From: Flavobacterium reichenbachii
Lineage (GTDB): Bacteria; Bacteroidota; Bacteroidia; Flavobacteriales; Flavobacteriaceae
DNA length: 64,000 nucleotides
Assembly: GCF_002217435.1 (NCBI RefSeq)
Contig: NZ_MUHF01000022.1
Span: 1 to 64,000, forward strand
Reading direction: 5' to 3'
A program made the position numbers and the translations under genes. Every line of letters begins with the position of its first letter. Within the stretch, counting starts at the first letter, position 1. Under the pieces are notes generated by a model. The model was given only the letters and a program-made list of their open reading frames with translations, searched no databases and was not told the DNA's origin. This document shows positions 1 through 8,441 of the stretch, piece after piece.

Positions 1-23
1 TGTCGTCGCCTTTCTTTTTAAAA

Positions 24-54
24 ACACCCTGTCCTTAATCGGAGAGGGTTTTTT
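24..54 (+). terminator. Probable terminator of an upstream gene
   Basis: An imperfect stem (CCCT/AGGG plus TCC/GGA around a 6-nt loop) is followed by a run of T. The gene it would serve lies left of the window. The stem is short, so confidence is moderate. Confidence 0.45.
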
Positions 55-91
55 ATTCTTTTTTTACTTATATCTTAATTGGTATAAATAA

Positions 92-164
92 GGTACCTTA
101 GCTCAGATGGTAGAGCAATGGACTGAAAATCCATGTGTCCCTGGTTCGATCCCTGGAGGTACCA
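92..164 (+). tRNA. tRNA-Phe (GAA)
   Basis: A complete 73-nt cloverleaf: acceptor GGTACCT pairs with the 3' end GGTACC, the D arm is normal, the anticodon loop CTGAAAA gives GAA, and the T arm contains GGTTCGATCCC. The 3' CCA is not fully encoded. It lies 6 nt upstream of tRNA-Leu and is probably co-transcribed with it. Confidence 0.97.
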
Positions 165-170
165 CATAAT

Positions 171-256
171 GCTCGGATGGTGAAATTGGTAGACACGCTG
201 GACTTAAAATCCAGTGAACAGCAATGTTCGTGCGGGTTCAAGTCCCGCTCTGAGTA
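171..256 (+). tRNA. tRNA-Leu (TAA)
   Basis: An 86-nt class II tRNA. The acceptor GCTCGGA pairs with TCTGAGT, the anticodon loop CTTAAAA gives TAA, and the variable arm is long (GAACAGCAATGTTC). The T arm contains GGTTCAAGTCC. A strong hairpin terminator follows directly. Confidence 0.97.
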
Positions 257-258
257 CT

Positions 259-298
259 AAAAACTTCAATTAGCTTATGCTGATTGAAGTTTTTTTTT
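259..298 (+). terminator. Terminator of the tRNA-Phe/tRNA-Leu unit
   Basis: Inverted repeat AAACTTCAAT / ATTGAAGTTT, followed by a T run. It sits 3 nt after the tRNA-Leu 3' end. Confidence 0.85.
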
Positions 299-510
299 AT
301 TAATTTATTAAAAGTAGAGACATTTAGAATAGATCAATACTAAATGGGATCAGTTTCAAAAATTTGGGGTTGCGCAAAATGATTAGATAATCTAAATAAG
401 AAAAAGTCTACATTTCTGAATCCTCTAAATAGATTTGATAAGAGATAAGAAAATCTTTTTATTCAATATCATAAAATGTAATTAATTTAGAGATGTTATT
501 ATTAATAATA

Positions 511-1620
511 TCATTTAGTCTTCTTTTTTCTTCCTAACCAAATTATTAAACCAGTTATAGGAAGTGTGGCAGCGAATAGACAAACTATAAATGCTAATAT
601 TTTTGTAGGATATCCGTAGATACTTCCGGTATGAATAGGGTAAATAAGTCGTCTGATTTTATCACCATTACTTAAAAGTTCATATGGTCTGGTTTTTATA
701 ATTTCACCAGTATATTTATCAAAATATACAATACTCGAAATATTAGGGATCGATTTTTCGAGATTTAATTTGATTGCCATAATACTATTTATCGTATCAG
801 AAGGTATTCTGATTTGAGTATCGCCTGAATATTTATAAATACTATCGGTTTTCGAAAATAGATTCTGATAGAAAAACGTTTTATCGAGATTTGGGTCAAT
901 TTTGGTTGGATTTTCAACTTTTGCAGAAGGCTTTTTGGTAGTTCCGTCAGCAAGGAGATAAATACTGCTTTCAAACCATTTAAATGACCAAGTTAATCCA
1001 GTTAAGGAGATAATCAAAAGAATTAAAAAAGTATAAAAACCGAAAGTGGAATGGAAATCCCAGTTGGCTCTTTTAAAGGAAGCATCCCATTTTACGACCA
1101 GCCTTTGTTTTAGATTTTTAATTTTTTTGGGCCACCATAAAATAAGCCCAGAAAGCAGCATAAATACAAAAATTAAACAGCTGCATCCTGTAATAAACTT
1201 TCCGATATCGCCCATAATTAAATGTCGGTGAAGATCTAAAATGATCGAAAAGAACCTGTTTTTTTCTGAAATTGCGCCTAAAACTTTTCCAGTATAAGGA
1301 TCAACTGAAAAGATCATATCTTTTTTATTAGTATCCGTTCCAGTAATAATTACTGTTCTTTGAGGGTCTGCGTATATTTGAATACGGTCTAATTCTTTAA
1401 TATTATATTGTTGATTTATATCTCTAACATAGTTATCTATGATCATCTTTTTTGTTCCTGTAATTTCAACGTTGTAAAATTCTGGATTAAGGATGGGGTC
1501 TATTTCGTCTTCAAAAACTAAGATACTGCCTGTCAATGCTACAATAAAAACAATTAGCCCGGACGCAAGTCCGAGCCAAAGATGTAATTTGCCAATATTT
1601 TTTTTAAATGTTTTATTCAT
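511..1620 (-). CDS. PepSY-associated TM helix domain protein (siderophore/heme-linked inner-membrane reductase-like)
   Basis: A 369-residue inner-membrane protein of the PepSY/PiuB family. Four hydrophobic helices are visible (about residues 14-36, 140-162, 193-213 and 338-360). Histidines sit at the membrane edge (H13 in KLHLWLGL, and DLHRHL before helix 2), typical of family members suspected of heme-dependent ferric reduction. A large periplasmic loop lies between helices 3 and 4. It follows a TonB-dependent siderophore receptor by 43 nt on the same strand, so a role in releasing iron from the imported siderophore is likely. Family assignment is firm; the reductase activity is inferred from the family and the neighbour. 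Confidence 0.88.
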   Translation of the reverse strand: MNKTFKKNIGKLHLWLGLASGLIVFIVALTGSILVFEDEIDPILNPEFYNVEITGTKKMIIDNYVRDINQQYNIKELDRIQIYADPQRTVIITGTDTNKKDMIFSVDPYTGKVLGAISEKNRFFSIILDLHRHLIMGDIGKFITGCSCLIFVFMLLSGLILWWPKKIKNLKQRLVVKWDASFKRANWDFHSTFGFYTFLILLIISLTGLTWSFKWFESSIYLLADGTTKKPSAKVENPTKIDPNLDKTFFYQNLFSKTDSIYKYSGDTQIRIPSDTINSIMAIKLNLEKSIPNISSIVYFDKYTGEIIKTRPYELLSNGDKIRRLIYPIHTGSIYGYPTKILAFIVCLFAATLPITGLIIWLGRKKKTK

Positions 1621-1663
1621 AAAAGAAATGATTCAAAACTGTTTTCAAAATAAAAATAGTCAA

Positions 1664-4108
1664 TTAAAAAGAATAGCCAAGTGTTAACAGCCAATTTGAT
1701 GGTGCTCCTGGAAATAAACGAATATAGTCGTATCCTCCAACCCAATAGGTTTTATTGGTAATATTGTTAGCATTCAGCTGTATTTTAAATTTATTGATAT
1801 TGTAATATAAAGCAGCATTAAATAAAGTGTAGCCCGGAATGGTCTGAGTTATAGTCTGGCTTAGGTTACGGGTTGTTACAAAATTAGATCCCATTGCTAT
1901 ACCGAAATCTTTCATTATGCCATTGGTAAAATTATAGCGAGTCCAAATGTTTCCTTGTTGTACAGGAGTATTTGGTTTTTGCCTTCCAATTTCTGTTGCA
2001 ACAGGACTATCTGTAATATAAGCTTCATTATAAGAATATGCAGCAGAAACACTCCAATTACGTGTAATATTTCCATTTATGTCAATTTCGATACCTTTGG
2101 ATTCTTCTTCTCCAATTGATCTCATCAAGTCGGGGTTTGTAGTATCATTGGCAGGATATAAAGTATTTTTTTGCTGAATTTTGAATAAGGCAACAGTTAC
2201 AAAAAGTTTTTCTTTGAACCATGAAGACTTACCTCCAAACTCAATCATGCTACTTTCTAAGGGATCAAAAGGTCCGCCGGCATTTGGATTTGATAACGAA
2301 GAGGCAGTCTGCGGGTTGTATCCCTGAACATAAGTTCCGTATAAATTTATATTTGGATTAAGTGTATAAGTAAGTCCGAAACGTGGTAAAAAAGAATGTT
2401 GTTTTACCTTTTTCTCATTACTTTTTTTATAATTTTCTTTATCGCTGTATTCATCGTATCGTATTCCGATTAAAGCTTGAAAAGCACCAAATTTAACGTG
2501 ATCCTGAATATAAACTCCGTATAAAGAATAATACGTTGGATCAAACGGACGAGCAGCATAAAAATACTTACTCATATCTTTTAACTGTTGTGATGCTGAT
2601 GGATTTGTTAAATCAAAATGCGCCACGTTTGGTACCGGATTTCCTTTTGAATCCAGAAGATAAGCTGCTTTGTTATTTGGATTATAAGTTGCAATCGATC
2701 CTGTGTTTGCTGCATTTCTATATCCTGTCGCCTGTAGTTGAGAACCTCCAGCCGGAACTTGTTCTTGAGCATAATCATATCCTGCGATCAAATTATGATC
2801 AAAAATGCCGGTTTTAGCCTGATATTTAAAGAAAGCAGAAAGATTGTCAATATAACGCTTTCGTTTACGCATAAATACCTGCATTTCTATTGCAGTCGGA
2901 ATTGTTGTTCCGTCTCCGGCAGAAGCATATTTATTGGCACCACGATGTTCTAGGAGGTCTTCTGTATATCCAGTGCGTATGTACGAGGCAGAAAACGACA
3001 AACGATCTGTAAATTGGTGATTTAATGAAGTGGTAATAATATAAGTCTCTTCATTTAAGTAATCATTGGTTGAGTTTAGAGAATTTGAAGTTTTTGTAGA
3101 ATATAAATTATCTTCATATGTCGACTGACCGCGGTCTAAGACACTTTTTGATCCTGTATAAATCAAATCGAAGTTTACACTTGTTTTATCATTGGGAAGA
3201 AAAGATAATGAAGGCGCGAAGACAATATTTTTATCAAATTGTAAATCTCTAAAAGAGTTTGCATTTTCATATCCTAAATTCAAACGATACAAAAGTGATT
3301 TATCCTGAGTTAATGGACCTGTAAAATCGGCTAAAGCTCTTAATGTATTAAAACTTCCTGTAGAAAAACTAACACTGTTTGCCGGCTGGTCTAAAGGTTT
3401 TTTTGTAACCCTGTTTAAAACTCCACCCGGAGATGCATTTCCAAATAAAGCTGATGAAGGACCTTTTAAAACTTCGACGCGTTCTAAATAATTGGCTAAA
3501 GGCTGTTTCCAAAATCCGGTTGAAGTTCTCATACCGTTAAGCAGCTGTGTATTACTTCCTCCATTAATTCTAAAACCTCTTATCGAAATATCATCATAAA
3601 AAGTAAACTGACTTACACCACTAAAGTTTTTTACCACTTCGCCTACGCGAATGGAACCCTGATCGGCAATTAATTCTTTTGTAGCATAAGAGACGGCTTG
3701 CGGTAGATCTTTTAACGCAATTTCTGTTTTTGCACCAATAAAAGATTTTGTGTTTCGGTACGATTTCTCTTTTCTTCCTGTAATTTCTACTGTCTGCAGT
3801 GTATTAATATTTTCCTGAAGCCGTATTGAAAGTTCAAGATTTTCATTTTCGTGTAATTCTACAGTTTTTTCCTGAGTAGTAAATCCCATAGCTGTAAAAT
3901 ACAATGTGTAATTTCCGGGAGTTAGATCATTAATTTCGAAATTTCCCTTATCATCTGTTATTGCTCCTTTTTTAGGGCTTTTTATAGAAATGGAAGCATA
4001 AGAAATGGCTTCATTATTTTCAGAAACTAATTTTCCTGTAATTTTCGCATTTTGCGCCGAACTAATATTAAAAATGGCGCAAAGCAACAGTATGTAGGTA
4101 AACTTCAT
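1664..4108 (-). CDS. TonB-dependent siderophore receptor with CarboxypepD_reg-like N-terminal domain
   Basis: An 814-residue outer-membrane receptor. A signal peptide (residues 1-18, ending SSA-Q) is followed by a carboxypeptidase-regulatory-like beta-sandwich (about 20-105), a plug domain (about 125-235, with SIRGFRING and LKGPSSALFGNASPGGVLN) and a 22-strand-type barrel ending in an aromatic Phe (LGYSF). The plug motifs are those of the FhuA/FecA-like siderophore class rather than the SusC class. It would import a ferric siderophore using TonB energy. It is the first gene of an apparent operon with the PepSY protein, and its promoter overlaps a 23-bp palindrome. The ligand cannot be told from sequence. 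Confidence 0.93.
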   Translation of the reverse strand: MKFTYILLLCAIFNISSAQNAKITGKLVSENNEAISYASISIKSPKKGAITDDKGNFEINDLTPGNYTLYFTAMGFTTQEKTVELHENENLELSIRLQENINTLQTVEITGRKEKSYRNTKSFIGAKTEIALKDLPQAVSYATKELIADQGSIRVGEVVKNFSGVSQFTFYDDISIRGFRINGGSNTQLLNGMRTSTGFWKQPLANYLERVEVLKGPSSALFGNASPGGVLNRVTKKPLDQPANSVSFSTGSFNTLRALADFTGPLTQDKSLLYRLNLGYENANSFRDLQFDKNIVFAPSLSFLPNDKTSVNFDLIYTGSKSVLDRGQSTYEDNLYSTKTSNSLNSTNDYLNEETYIITTSLNHQFTDRLSFSASYIRTGYTEDLLEHRGANKYASAGDGTTIPTAIEMQVFMRKRKRYIDNLSAFFKYQAKTGIFDHNLIAGYDYAQEQVPAGGSQLQATGYRNAANTGSIATYNPNNKAAYLLDSKGNPVPNVAHFDLTNPSASQQLKDMSKYFYAARPFDPTYYSLYGVYIQDHVKFGAFQALIGIRYDEYSDKENYKKSNEKKVKQHSFLPRFGLTYTLNPNINLYGTYVQGYNPQTASSLSNPNAGGPFDPLESSMIEFGGKSSWFKEKLFVTVALFKIQQKNTLYPANDTTNPDLMRSIGEEESKGIEIDINGNITRNWSVSAAYSYNEAYITDSPVATEIGRQKPNTPVQQGNIWTRYNFTNGIMKDFGIAMGSNFVTTRNLSQTITQTIPGYTLFNAALYYNINKFKIQLNANNITNKTYWVGGYDYIRLFPGAPSNWLLTLGYSF

Positions 4109-4131
4109 GGCGGTTATTTAAATTAAAACCG

Positions 4132-4165
4132 CAAAGTTATACTTATTTAGATTTAATCCAAATAA
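4132..4165 (-). promoter_or_regulatory. Promoter of the siderophore receptor with an overlapping Fur-like palindrome
   Basis: On the minus strand TTG (4159-4161) and TAACTTTG (4132-4139) are separated by 19 nt, which fits the flavobacterial promoter. Over the TTG lies a palindrome, TTATTTAGATT and AATCCAAATAA around a central T (4143-4165), with one mismatch per half. The location and AT-rich symmetry suggest an iron-responsive repressor site, such as Fur. The identity of the repressor is inferred. Confidence 0.6.
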
Positions 4166-4359
4166 TAATTACAATCTAAATTATAAAATTATAACTCAGT
4201 CTTTTGCCAATATTTTTTGTTAGTGCATTCGATGGATATTAACTTAAAGATAGATGAATTTAAGAATTAAATGCTTTATTGTTTTATATTTATACATTAG
4301 AAAATGTATTAAAGTTAGAGAAGATTTACAAGGAACCTGATTTTAGAAGCAGCTGTAAA

Positions 4360-7026
4360 ATGAAAAAAATCAATACTAATGATGACCTAAACTATAAAGA
4401 TGTATCGTCTGGCGATGATCAAAATTCTGTTGAAAAATCTGAAAGTAATTTTTATATAAATGAAAGAAATATGCTCTTGGAACTTGGTAAAGACATTACC
4501 AAGGTAAGGGAGAAAAAAGATTTGATTTTTTTATTGTCTAAAAGATTAAAAAGCCTTTACTATTTTACGCATACGATTGTCACCCTGATTGATCATAAAG
4601 ATGAAACCTATAAAGGTTTTTTACTCGATACAGCTACGGATCAGATTTTAGATCCGGCAGCGTATGCCAAATTGCAAAAAACACATTTTACGATACATGA
4701 ACCCTTTATAAAAGCAGTACTGGATTCTGATAGTCCAATCTCTTTTATAGTTGAAGATTTTAAAGACAAACCAGAAAGTCCATCGTATCTACAAGTCAGT
4801 TATAATGGCGGTATTCGCGATATACTGATGACCACTTTGTGGATTGAAGATAAGCCGCTTGGTTTTTTACATACCTATTCAGACAGGACAGACAGCTTTA
4901 CAAAAGAGTTTCGAAATCTTATAAAAGGTATTGCGCCTCAGCTTTCTATTGCGGTTTCTAACATTATTAAAAATGAAGAATTGGAAAAGAAAGAGCAGGA
5001 AAAGTCATTTTTGCTTGATTTAAGTAATGATATTTCAGAAGTCAGAAATAGAGAAGATCTTGCGATTGCGGTTCGTACGGCATTAAAAAAAATAAATCCG
5101 CTTCGTGGTTATGTCATTCGAAAATTAAACGATGACGGCGTTTCGCTTAGTTCTTATATTTATGACGAAGATATTACTACCGAAGATTACCCGGTTTTGA
5201 TCGAAATTCTGCAGGCAAAATACCCTGTAAATGACGGACTTCAAAATAGAGTTCTGGACAGTTATATTCCGCTTTTGTTCAATACAGACATTGAAATTGC
5301 AAGAGGAATAACGTCCCAATATCTCTTTTTTTGGAAGAAAATGGGATTCACCAGAATGGTTGGGATCGCGCTTCGTAATGGCGATGTTGTATTAGGGATT
5401 TTATGGCTTGCTATCGAAGAGATTAATATTTCGCTGCTTCAGGGTATTTGTTCGCAGATTTCTACTGCAATGGCAAACATTATCACTAATGAATCTTTAG
5501 AAAGTAAAAATAACGAACAATCCGTTTTGCTTCAGTTTAGTAACGAAATTGCGGGTGTAAGAACCAAAGAAGATTTACAGCTTGCGATTATCAACGTGCT
5601 GCGTGATCTTCTGGACACAAAACTGGCGATGCTTAATATTTTTGATGATGACGGAATTGGTTTAAGTCCGTATATGTTTGACAGAACGTTATTCGAAAAA
5701 GCCGAAATTGATTTTGATAAAATGGAAGCTGTTAAACTCGATATTCACGAGCCTTACACGGCACAGGTAATTAAAAGCGATTGTGCTATTATTTTTAATG
5801 TAGAAGAAGAATTAGAGAAAACCAATTCAGGTTTTGCACAGCTTTGGAAAAAAGTAGGTTTCGAGAATGCTTACGGCGCTTTATTAAAAGTAGGAAATTC
5901 GAATGTAGCTACAATGTGGCTTTTGGCTGATAAATTGGATCCATCTATTTTAAAAGGAATCTGTTCGCAGATTTCAGTCGCTATTGCGAATATACAGGCC
6001 AATGAAAAATTGCTATTGTACAAACAGCAATTAGAACATGAAAATGTGTATTTGAAGGAACAAATTAAAAATATTTACAACTTTACTGAGATTATCGGAA
6101 GCGGGAAACAAATGCAGAAAGTATATCACTTAATGTCATTGGTAGCCGAATCGAATTCGACTGTTTTGATTCTTGGAGAAACCGGAACCGGAAAAGAATT
6201 AATTGCCCGCGCGATTCATAATGCCTCACACCGAAAAGACAAATTGATGATTAAGGTAAACTGCGCAGCAATGCCGGCCAATTTAATTGAAAGCGAATTA
6301 TTCGGACATGAAAAAGGTGCTTTTACAGGAGCAACAGACAGGCGATTAGGAAAATTTGAACTAGCCAATAACAGTACATTGTTTCTAGATGAAATTGGCG
6401 AAATGCCTCTTGAAGCGCAGGTAAAATTATTGCGCGTTATTCAGGAACGAGAATTAGAACGCGTAGGAGGAAAGGATACTATAAAAGTAGATGTGAGAAT
6501 CATTGCGGCAACAAACCGTAATTTAGAAGAAGAAGTTGCAGCAGGACGTTTCCGTTCGGATCTTTTTTACAGATTGAATGTTTTCCCAATCTATCTGCCT
6601 TCACTTCGGGAAAGAATGGAAGATGTAGAAGCATTGGCTAATTTCTTTGTTGCGAAATACAATAAAAACAATGGAAAAAATATCAATCGTATTGCACCAA
6701 AAGCATTGCAGCAATTGCACAGTTATTTGTGGCCTGGAAATGTTCGGGAATTAGAACATCTTATAGAGCGAAGTGTTCTTATGACGACAGATAGTATTCT
6801 GCGTGAAGTATATCTTCCGAAAAAAACAAAAAAAAACGACGCCGAAGAAAATATCTTCAGCAAATCACTGGAAGAAATGGAACGTCTTTTTATCATCAGC
6901 GCTTTAAAAAGATGTAACGGTAAAATCTCCGGTGCAGGCGGTGCAGCTGAAGTTCTCGATATTCCCGGAAATACGCTTCATTCAAAGATGAAAAAACTTT
7001 CCATAACAAAATCAGAATACTTTTAA
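4360..7026 (+). CDS. Sigma-54-dependent transcriptional activator with three GAF-like sensor domains
   Basis: An 888-residue bacterial enhancer-binding protein. I chose ATG 4360 because the longer frame begins only with a TTG at 4279. Three successive GAF-like repeats of about 170 residues occupy the N-terminal 560 residues; each begins with a similar LLLELGKDI / LLDLSNDIS / LLQFSNEIA helix. A short coiled linker follows, then an AAA+ domain with Walker A (GETGTGKE), the sigma-54 contact loop GAFTGA, Walker B (LFLDEIGEM) and an arginine-finger region. The C-terminus is a Fis-type helix-turn-helix (GAAEVLDIPGNTLHSKMKKL). There is no receiver domain, so it should respond to a small ligand or redox signal. 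Paired palindromes and a sigma-54 promoter lie just downstream, so the SDR/pirin genes are the likely target. Confidence 0.95.
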   Translation: MKKINTNDDLNYKDVSSGDDQNSVEKSESNFYINERNMLLELGKDITKVREKKDLIFLLSKRLKSLYYFTHTIVTLIDHKDETYKGFLLDTATDQILDPAAYAKLQKTHFTIHEPFIKAVLDSDSPISFIVEDFKDKPESPSYLQVSYNGGIRDILMTTLWIEDKPLGFLHTYSDRTDSFTKEFRNLIKGIAPQLSIAVSNIIKNEELEKKEQEKSFLLDLSNDISEVRNREDLAIAVRTALKKINPLRGYVIRKLNDDGVSLSSYIYDEDITTEDYPVLIEILQAKYPVNDGLQNRVLDSYIPLLFNTDIEIARGITSQYLFFWKKMGFTRMVGIALRNGDVVLGILWLAIEEINISLLQGICSQISTAMANIITNESLESKNNEQSVLLQFSNEIAGVRTKEDLQLAIINVLRDLLDTKLAMLNIFDDDGIGLSPYMFDRTLFEKAEIDFDKMEAVKLDIHEPYTAQVIKSDCAIIFNVEEELEKTNSGFAQLWKKVGFENAYGALLKVGNSNVATMWLLADKLDPSILKGICSQISVAIANIQANEKLLLYKQQLEHENVYLKEQIKNIYNFTEIIGSGKQMQKVYHLMSLVAESNSTVLILGETGTGKELIARAIHNASHRKDKLMIKVNCAAMPANLIESELFGHEKGAFTGATDRRLGKFELANNSTLFLDEIGEMPLEAQVKLLRVIQERELERVGGKDTIKVDVRIIAATNRNLEEEVAAGRFRSDLFYRLNVFPIYLPSLRERMEDVEALANFFVAKYNKNNGKNINRIAPKALQQLHSYLWPGNVRELEHLIERSVLMTTDSILREVYLPKKTKKNDAEENIFSKSLEEMERLFIISALKRCNGKISGAGGAAEVLDIPGNTLHSKMKKLSITKSEYF

Positions 7027-7056
7027 CTAGATAAACCATTGTTTGTAATTAAATTC

Positions 7057-7194
7057 TAACACATAAAAACATAGATTTAGTTTACTCAAAAAGGCGTTTC
7101 ACTTGTTTAAACAAACATAATTGGCTATGTGTAATAAACGAGTTTATTTTTAATCTCTTTTTTTATATGAAACCTATTTTGTATGTGTTAAAAA
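7057..7194. repeat. Dispersed intergenic repeat, copy 1 (ends TAACACAT / ATGTGTTA)
   Basis: The left edge reads TAACACATAAAAACATAG and the right edge GTATGTGTTAAAA, so the ends are inverted. The inner part includes GTTTCACTTGTTT and GGCTATGTG. A second copy lies at 58351-58490, where the inner block is in the opposite orientation. No coding potential is visible. Confidence 0.6.
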
Positions 7195-7234
7195 CAATTG
7201 TACTGAAATAAATTAAGTTATTCTTTCAATTTTC

Positions 7235-7266
7235 AATGCCCATTACCAAAAGTGATGGGCATTTTT
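7235..7266 (+). terminator. Terminator downstream of the sigma-54 activator
   Basis: Stem ATGCCCAT / ATGGGCAT with an 11-nt loop, followed by TTTTTG. It separates the activator transcript from the downstream control region, so the SDR gene needs its own promoter. Confidence 0.75.
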
Positions 7267-7310
7267 GTTTTCTGTTTTTTCTTAAAAATAAATTTACTGC
7301 CAATTTCCAC

Positions 7311-7361
7311 TTTTCACTATATAAAGTGAAAGTCAAAATGATTTCCCTTTATAAGGGGAAG
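7311..7361 (+). promoter_or_regulatory. Two tandem palindromes, probable enhancer (UAS) for the sigma-54 activator
   Basis: Palindrome 1 (7311-7332) has arms TTTTCACT and AAGTGAAAG around TATA. Palindrome 2 (7342-7361) has arms TTTCCCT and AGGGGAA around TTATA. Both share the pattern TTYCMCT-TATAA-RGKGAA. Their centres are 30 bp apart, about three helical turns, which suits cooperative dimers on one DNA face. They end about 50 bp before the -24 element. Binding by the adjacent activator is inferred. Confidence 0.6.
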
Positions 7362-7412
7362 TTTAAAATAATTTTTTATAATTAAGTAATTGATTTGCAG
7401 TATTTTATGTGA

Positions 7413-7429
7413 ATGGCACGCAAATTGGC
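7413..7429 (+). promoter_or_regulatory. Sigma-54 (-24/-12) promoter of the SDR gene
   Basis: TGGCACG (7414-7420), 4 nt, then TTGG (7425-7428). The consensus is TGGCACG-N4-TTGC, so only the last base deviates. The spacing is exact. The predicted start near 7440 leaves a leader of about 46 nt before the ATG at 7486. Confidence 0.7.
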
Positions 7430-7485
7430 TATTACTAAATGAAAATGAATAGGAAAATCATTTATAACAATTTAAAAAAGACATC

Positions 7486-8241
7486 ATGAAAATTTTAGTA
7501 ATCGGCGGAACAGGATTAATTGGATCAAAAGTAGTTAACAAACTTCGTGATCAGGGACACAACGTAATTTCGGCAGCGCCATCAACAGGAATCAATACTA
7601 TAACTGGCGAAGGACTTGCAGAAGCAGTTACAGATACAGATATCGTAATTGATTTGGCAAACTCACCATCATTTGCAGATAAAGAAGTATTGGAGTTTTT
7701 CGAAACTTCAGGCAGAAACTTATTAGCAGCAGAAATTAATGCAGGCGTAAAACATCATATTGCACTTTCGGTAGTAGGAACAGATCGTTTGCAGGACAGC
7801 GGTTATTTTAGAGCAAAACAAGCGCAGGAAAATTTAATCAAAAAATCTGGAGTTCCATTCACGATTATTCATTCTACTCAATTTATGGAATTTCTTGGCG
7901 GTATCGTAGCTTCTGCACATGAAGGCGAAAGCGTTACTATTTCTCCGGCAAAAATTCAGCCAATAGCTTCTGAAGATGTAGCATCAATGGTGGTGGAACT
8001 TTCACTTGGAAACCCAATAAATGATATTATCGAAATTGGCGGACCGGAACGTTTTAAATTATCAGAATTATTACAAACGTATTTAACCAAAACAAGTAAT
8101 TCGCTTCAGGTTATTTCAGATGAAAAAGCATTGTATTTTGGAGCGCCTCTTGAAGAACTAACTCTTGTTCCTGCTCAAACTGCAAAATTAGGAACAATCA
8201 CTTTTGAGGAATGGTTTCCTAACCGTCCGCAAAGAGCATAA
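7486..8241 (+). CDS. NmrA-like / atypical SDR family NAD(P)-binding oxidoreductase
   Basis: A 251-residue Rossmann protein. The N-terminal glycine motif is GGTGLIG (residues 7-13), followed by a second beta strand with SAAPSTG and VIDLANSP in the fourth strand region. A YFRAKQAQE segment sits where the SDR Tyr/Lys pair would be; Tyr-x3-Lys is visible, so catalysis is possible. The C-terminus (HSTQFMEF, EIGGPE) matches NmrA/YwnB-like proteins. Substrate unknown. It is the first gene after a sigma-54 promoter and precedes a pirin gene, suggesting a stress or redox function. Confidence 0.88.
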   Translation: MKILVIGGTGLIGSKVVNKLRDQGHNVISAAPSTGINTITGEGLAEAVTDTDIVIDLANSPSFADKEVLEFFETSGRNLLAAEINAGVKHHIALSVVGTDRLQDSGYFRAKQAQENLIKKSGVPFTIIHSTQFMEFLGGIVASAHEGESVTISPAKIQPIASEDVASMVVELSLGNPINDIIEIGGPERFKLSELLQTYLTKTSNSLQVISDEKALYFGAPLEELTLVPAQTAKLGTITFEEWFPNRPQRA

Positions 8242-8252
8242 TCAAATTATAA

Positions 8253-8348
8253 ATGGCTTCGATGCCCGTTGAAACGAAGATGACGGGTAGGCAGTTTGTC
8301 GAGGCGGTTGTAATGGGCATGCACTTTCCACCCGTTCGTGCATACTAA
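8253..8348 (+). CDS. Possible 31-residue small ORF inside a GC-rich structured segment
   Basis: An ATG-to-TAA frame of 31 codons begins MASMPVETKM and ends HFPPVRAY. Four Met codons, balanced codons and roughly 50% GC contrast sharply with the AT-rich neighbours. No ribosome-binding site is obvious, and hairpins run through it (CTTCG/CGAAG at its start, ATGCAC/GTGCAT at its end). It may be a real small protein or leader peptide between the SDR and pirin genes, or part of a structured RNA or a small mobile element. I do not recognise the peptide. Confidence 0.35.
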   Translation: MASMPVETKMTGRQFVEAVVMGMHFPPVRAY

Positions 8349-8437
8349 ATCCCTACGTCAGCGTAATTATTACGAAAATCTGATCAACAACACGACAATT
8401 CAGTGGGCAGCGGTGCGATTTTAACCTTAAAAATAAG
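8349..8437 (+). other. Structured, GC-shifted segment before the pirin gene
   Basis: Continuing from the small ORF, a clear hairpin has outer stem TCAG/CTGA and inner stem CGTAAT/ATTACG around one T (8357-8382). The tract CAGTGGGCAGCGGTGCG follows. Composition returns to AT-rich just before the pirin ATG. Read on the minus strand it ends GACGTAGGGA, faintly like the 3' end of a TPP riboswitch, but the rest of that consensus is missing. Confidence 0.4.
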
Positions 8438-8441
8438 AATC

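Noticed and set aside
371..384. TTGCGCAAAATGATT resembling a left half of the repair operator
   Set aside because: The right arm TGCGCAG is absent and no -7 box follows at 9 nt.
4279..4359. Longer N-terminus of the sigma-54 activator
   Set aside because: It depends on a TTG start; the following ATG at 4360 gives a normal N-terminus.
8357..8437. TPP riboswitch on the minus strand
   Set aside because: Only the terminal TAGGGA-like part fits; the CTGAGA core and ACCTGATC are missing, and no thiamine gene is downstream on that strand.
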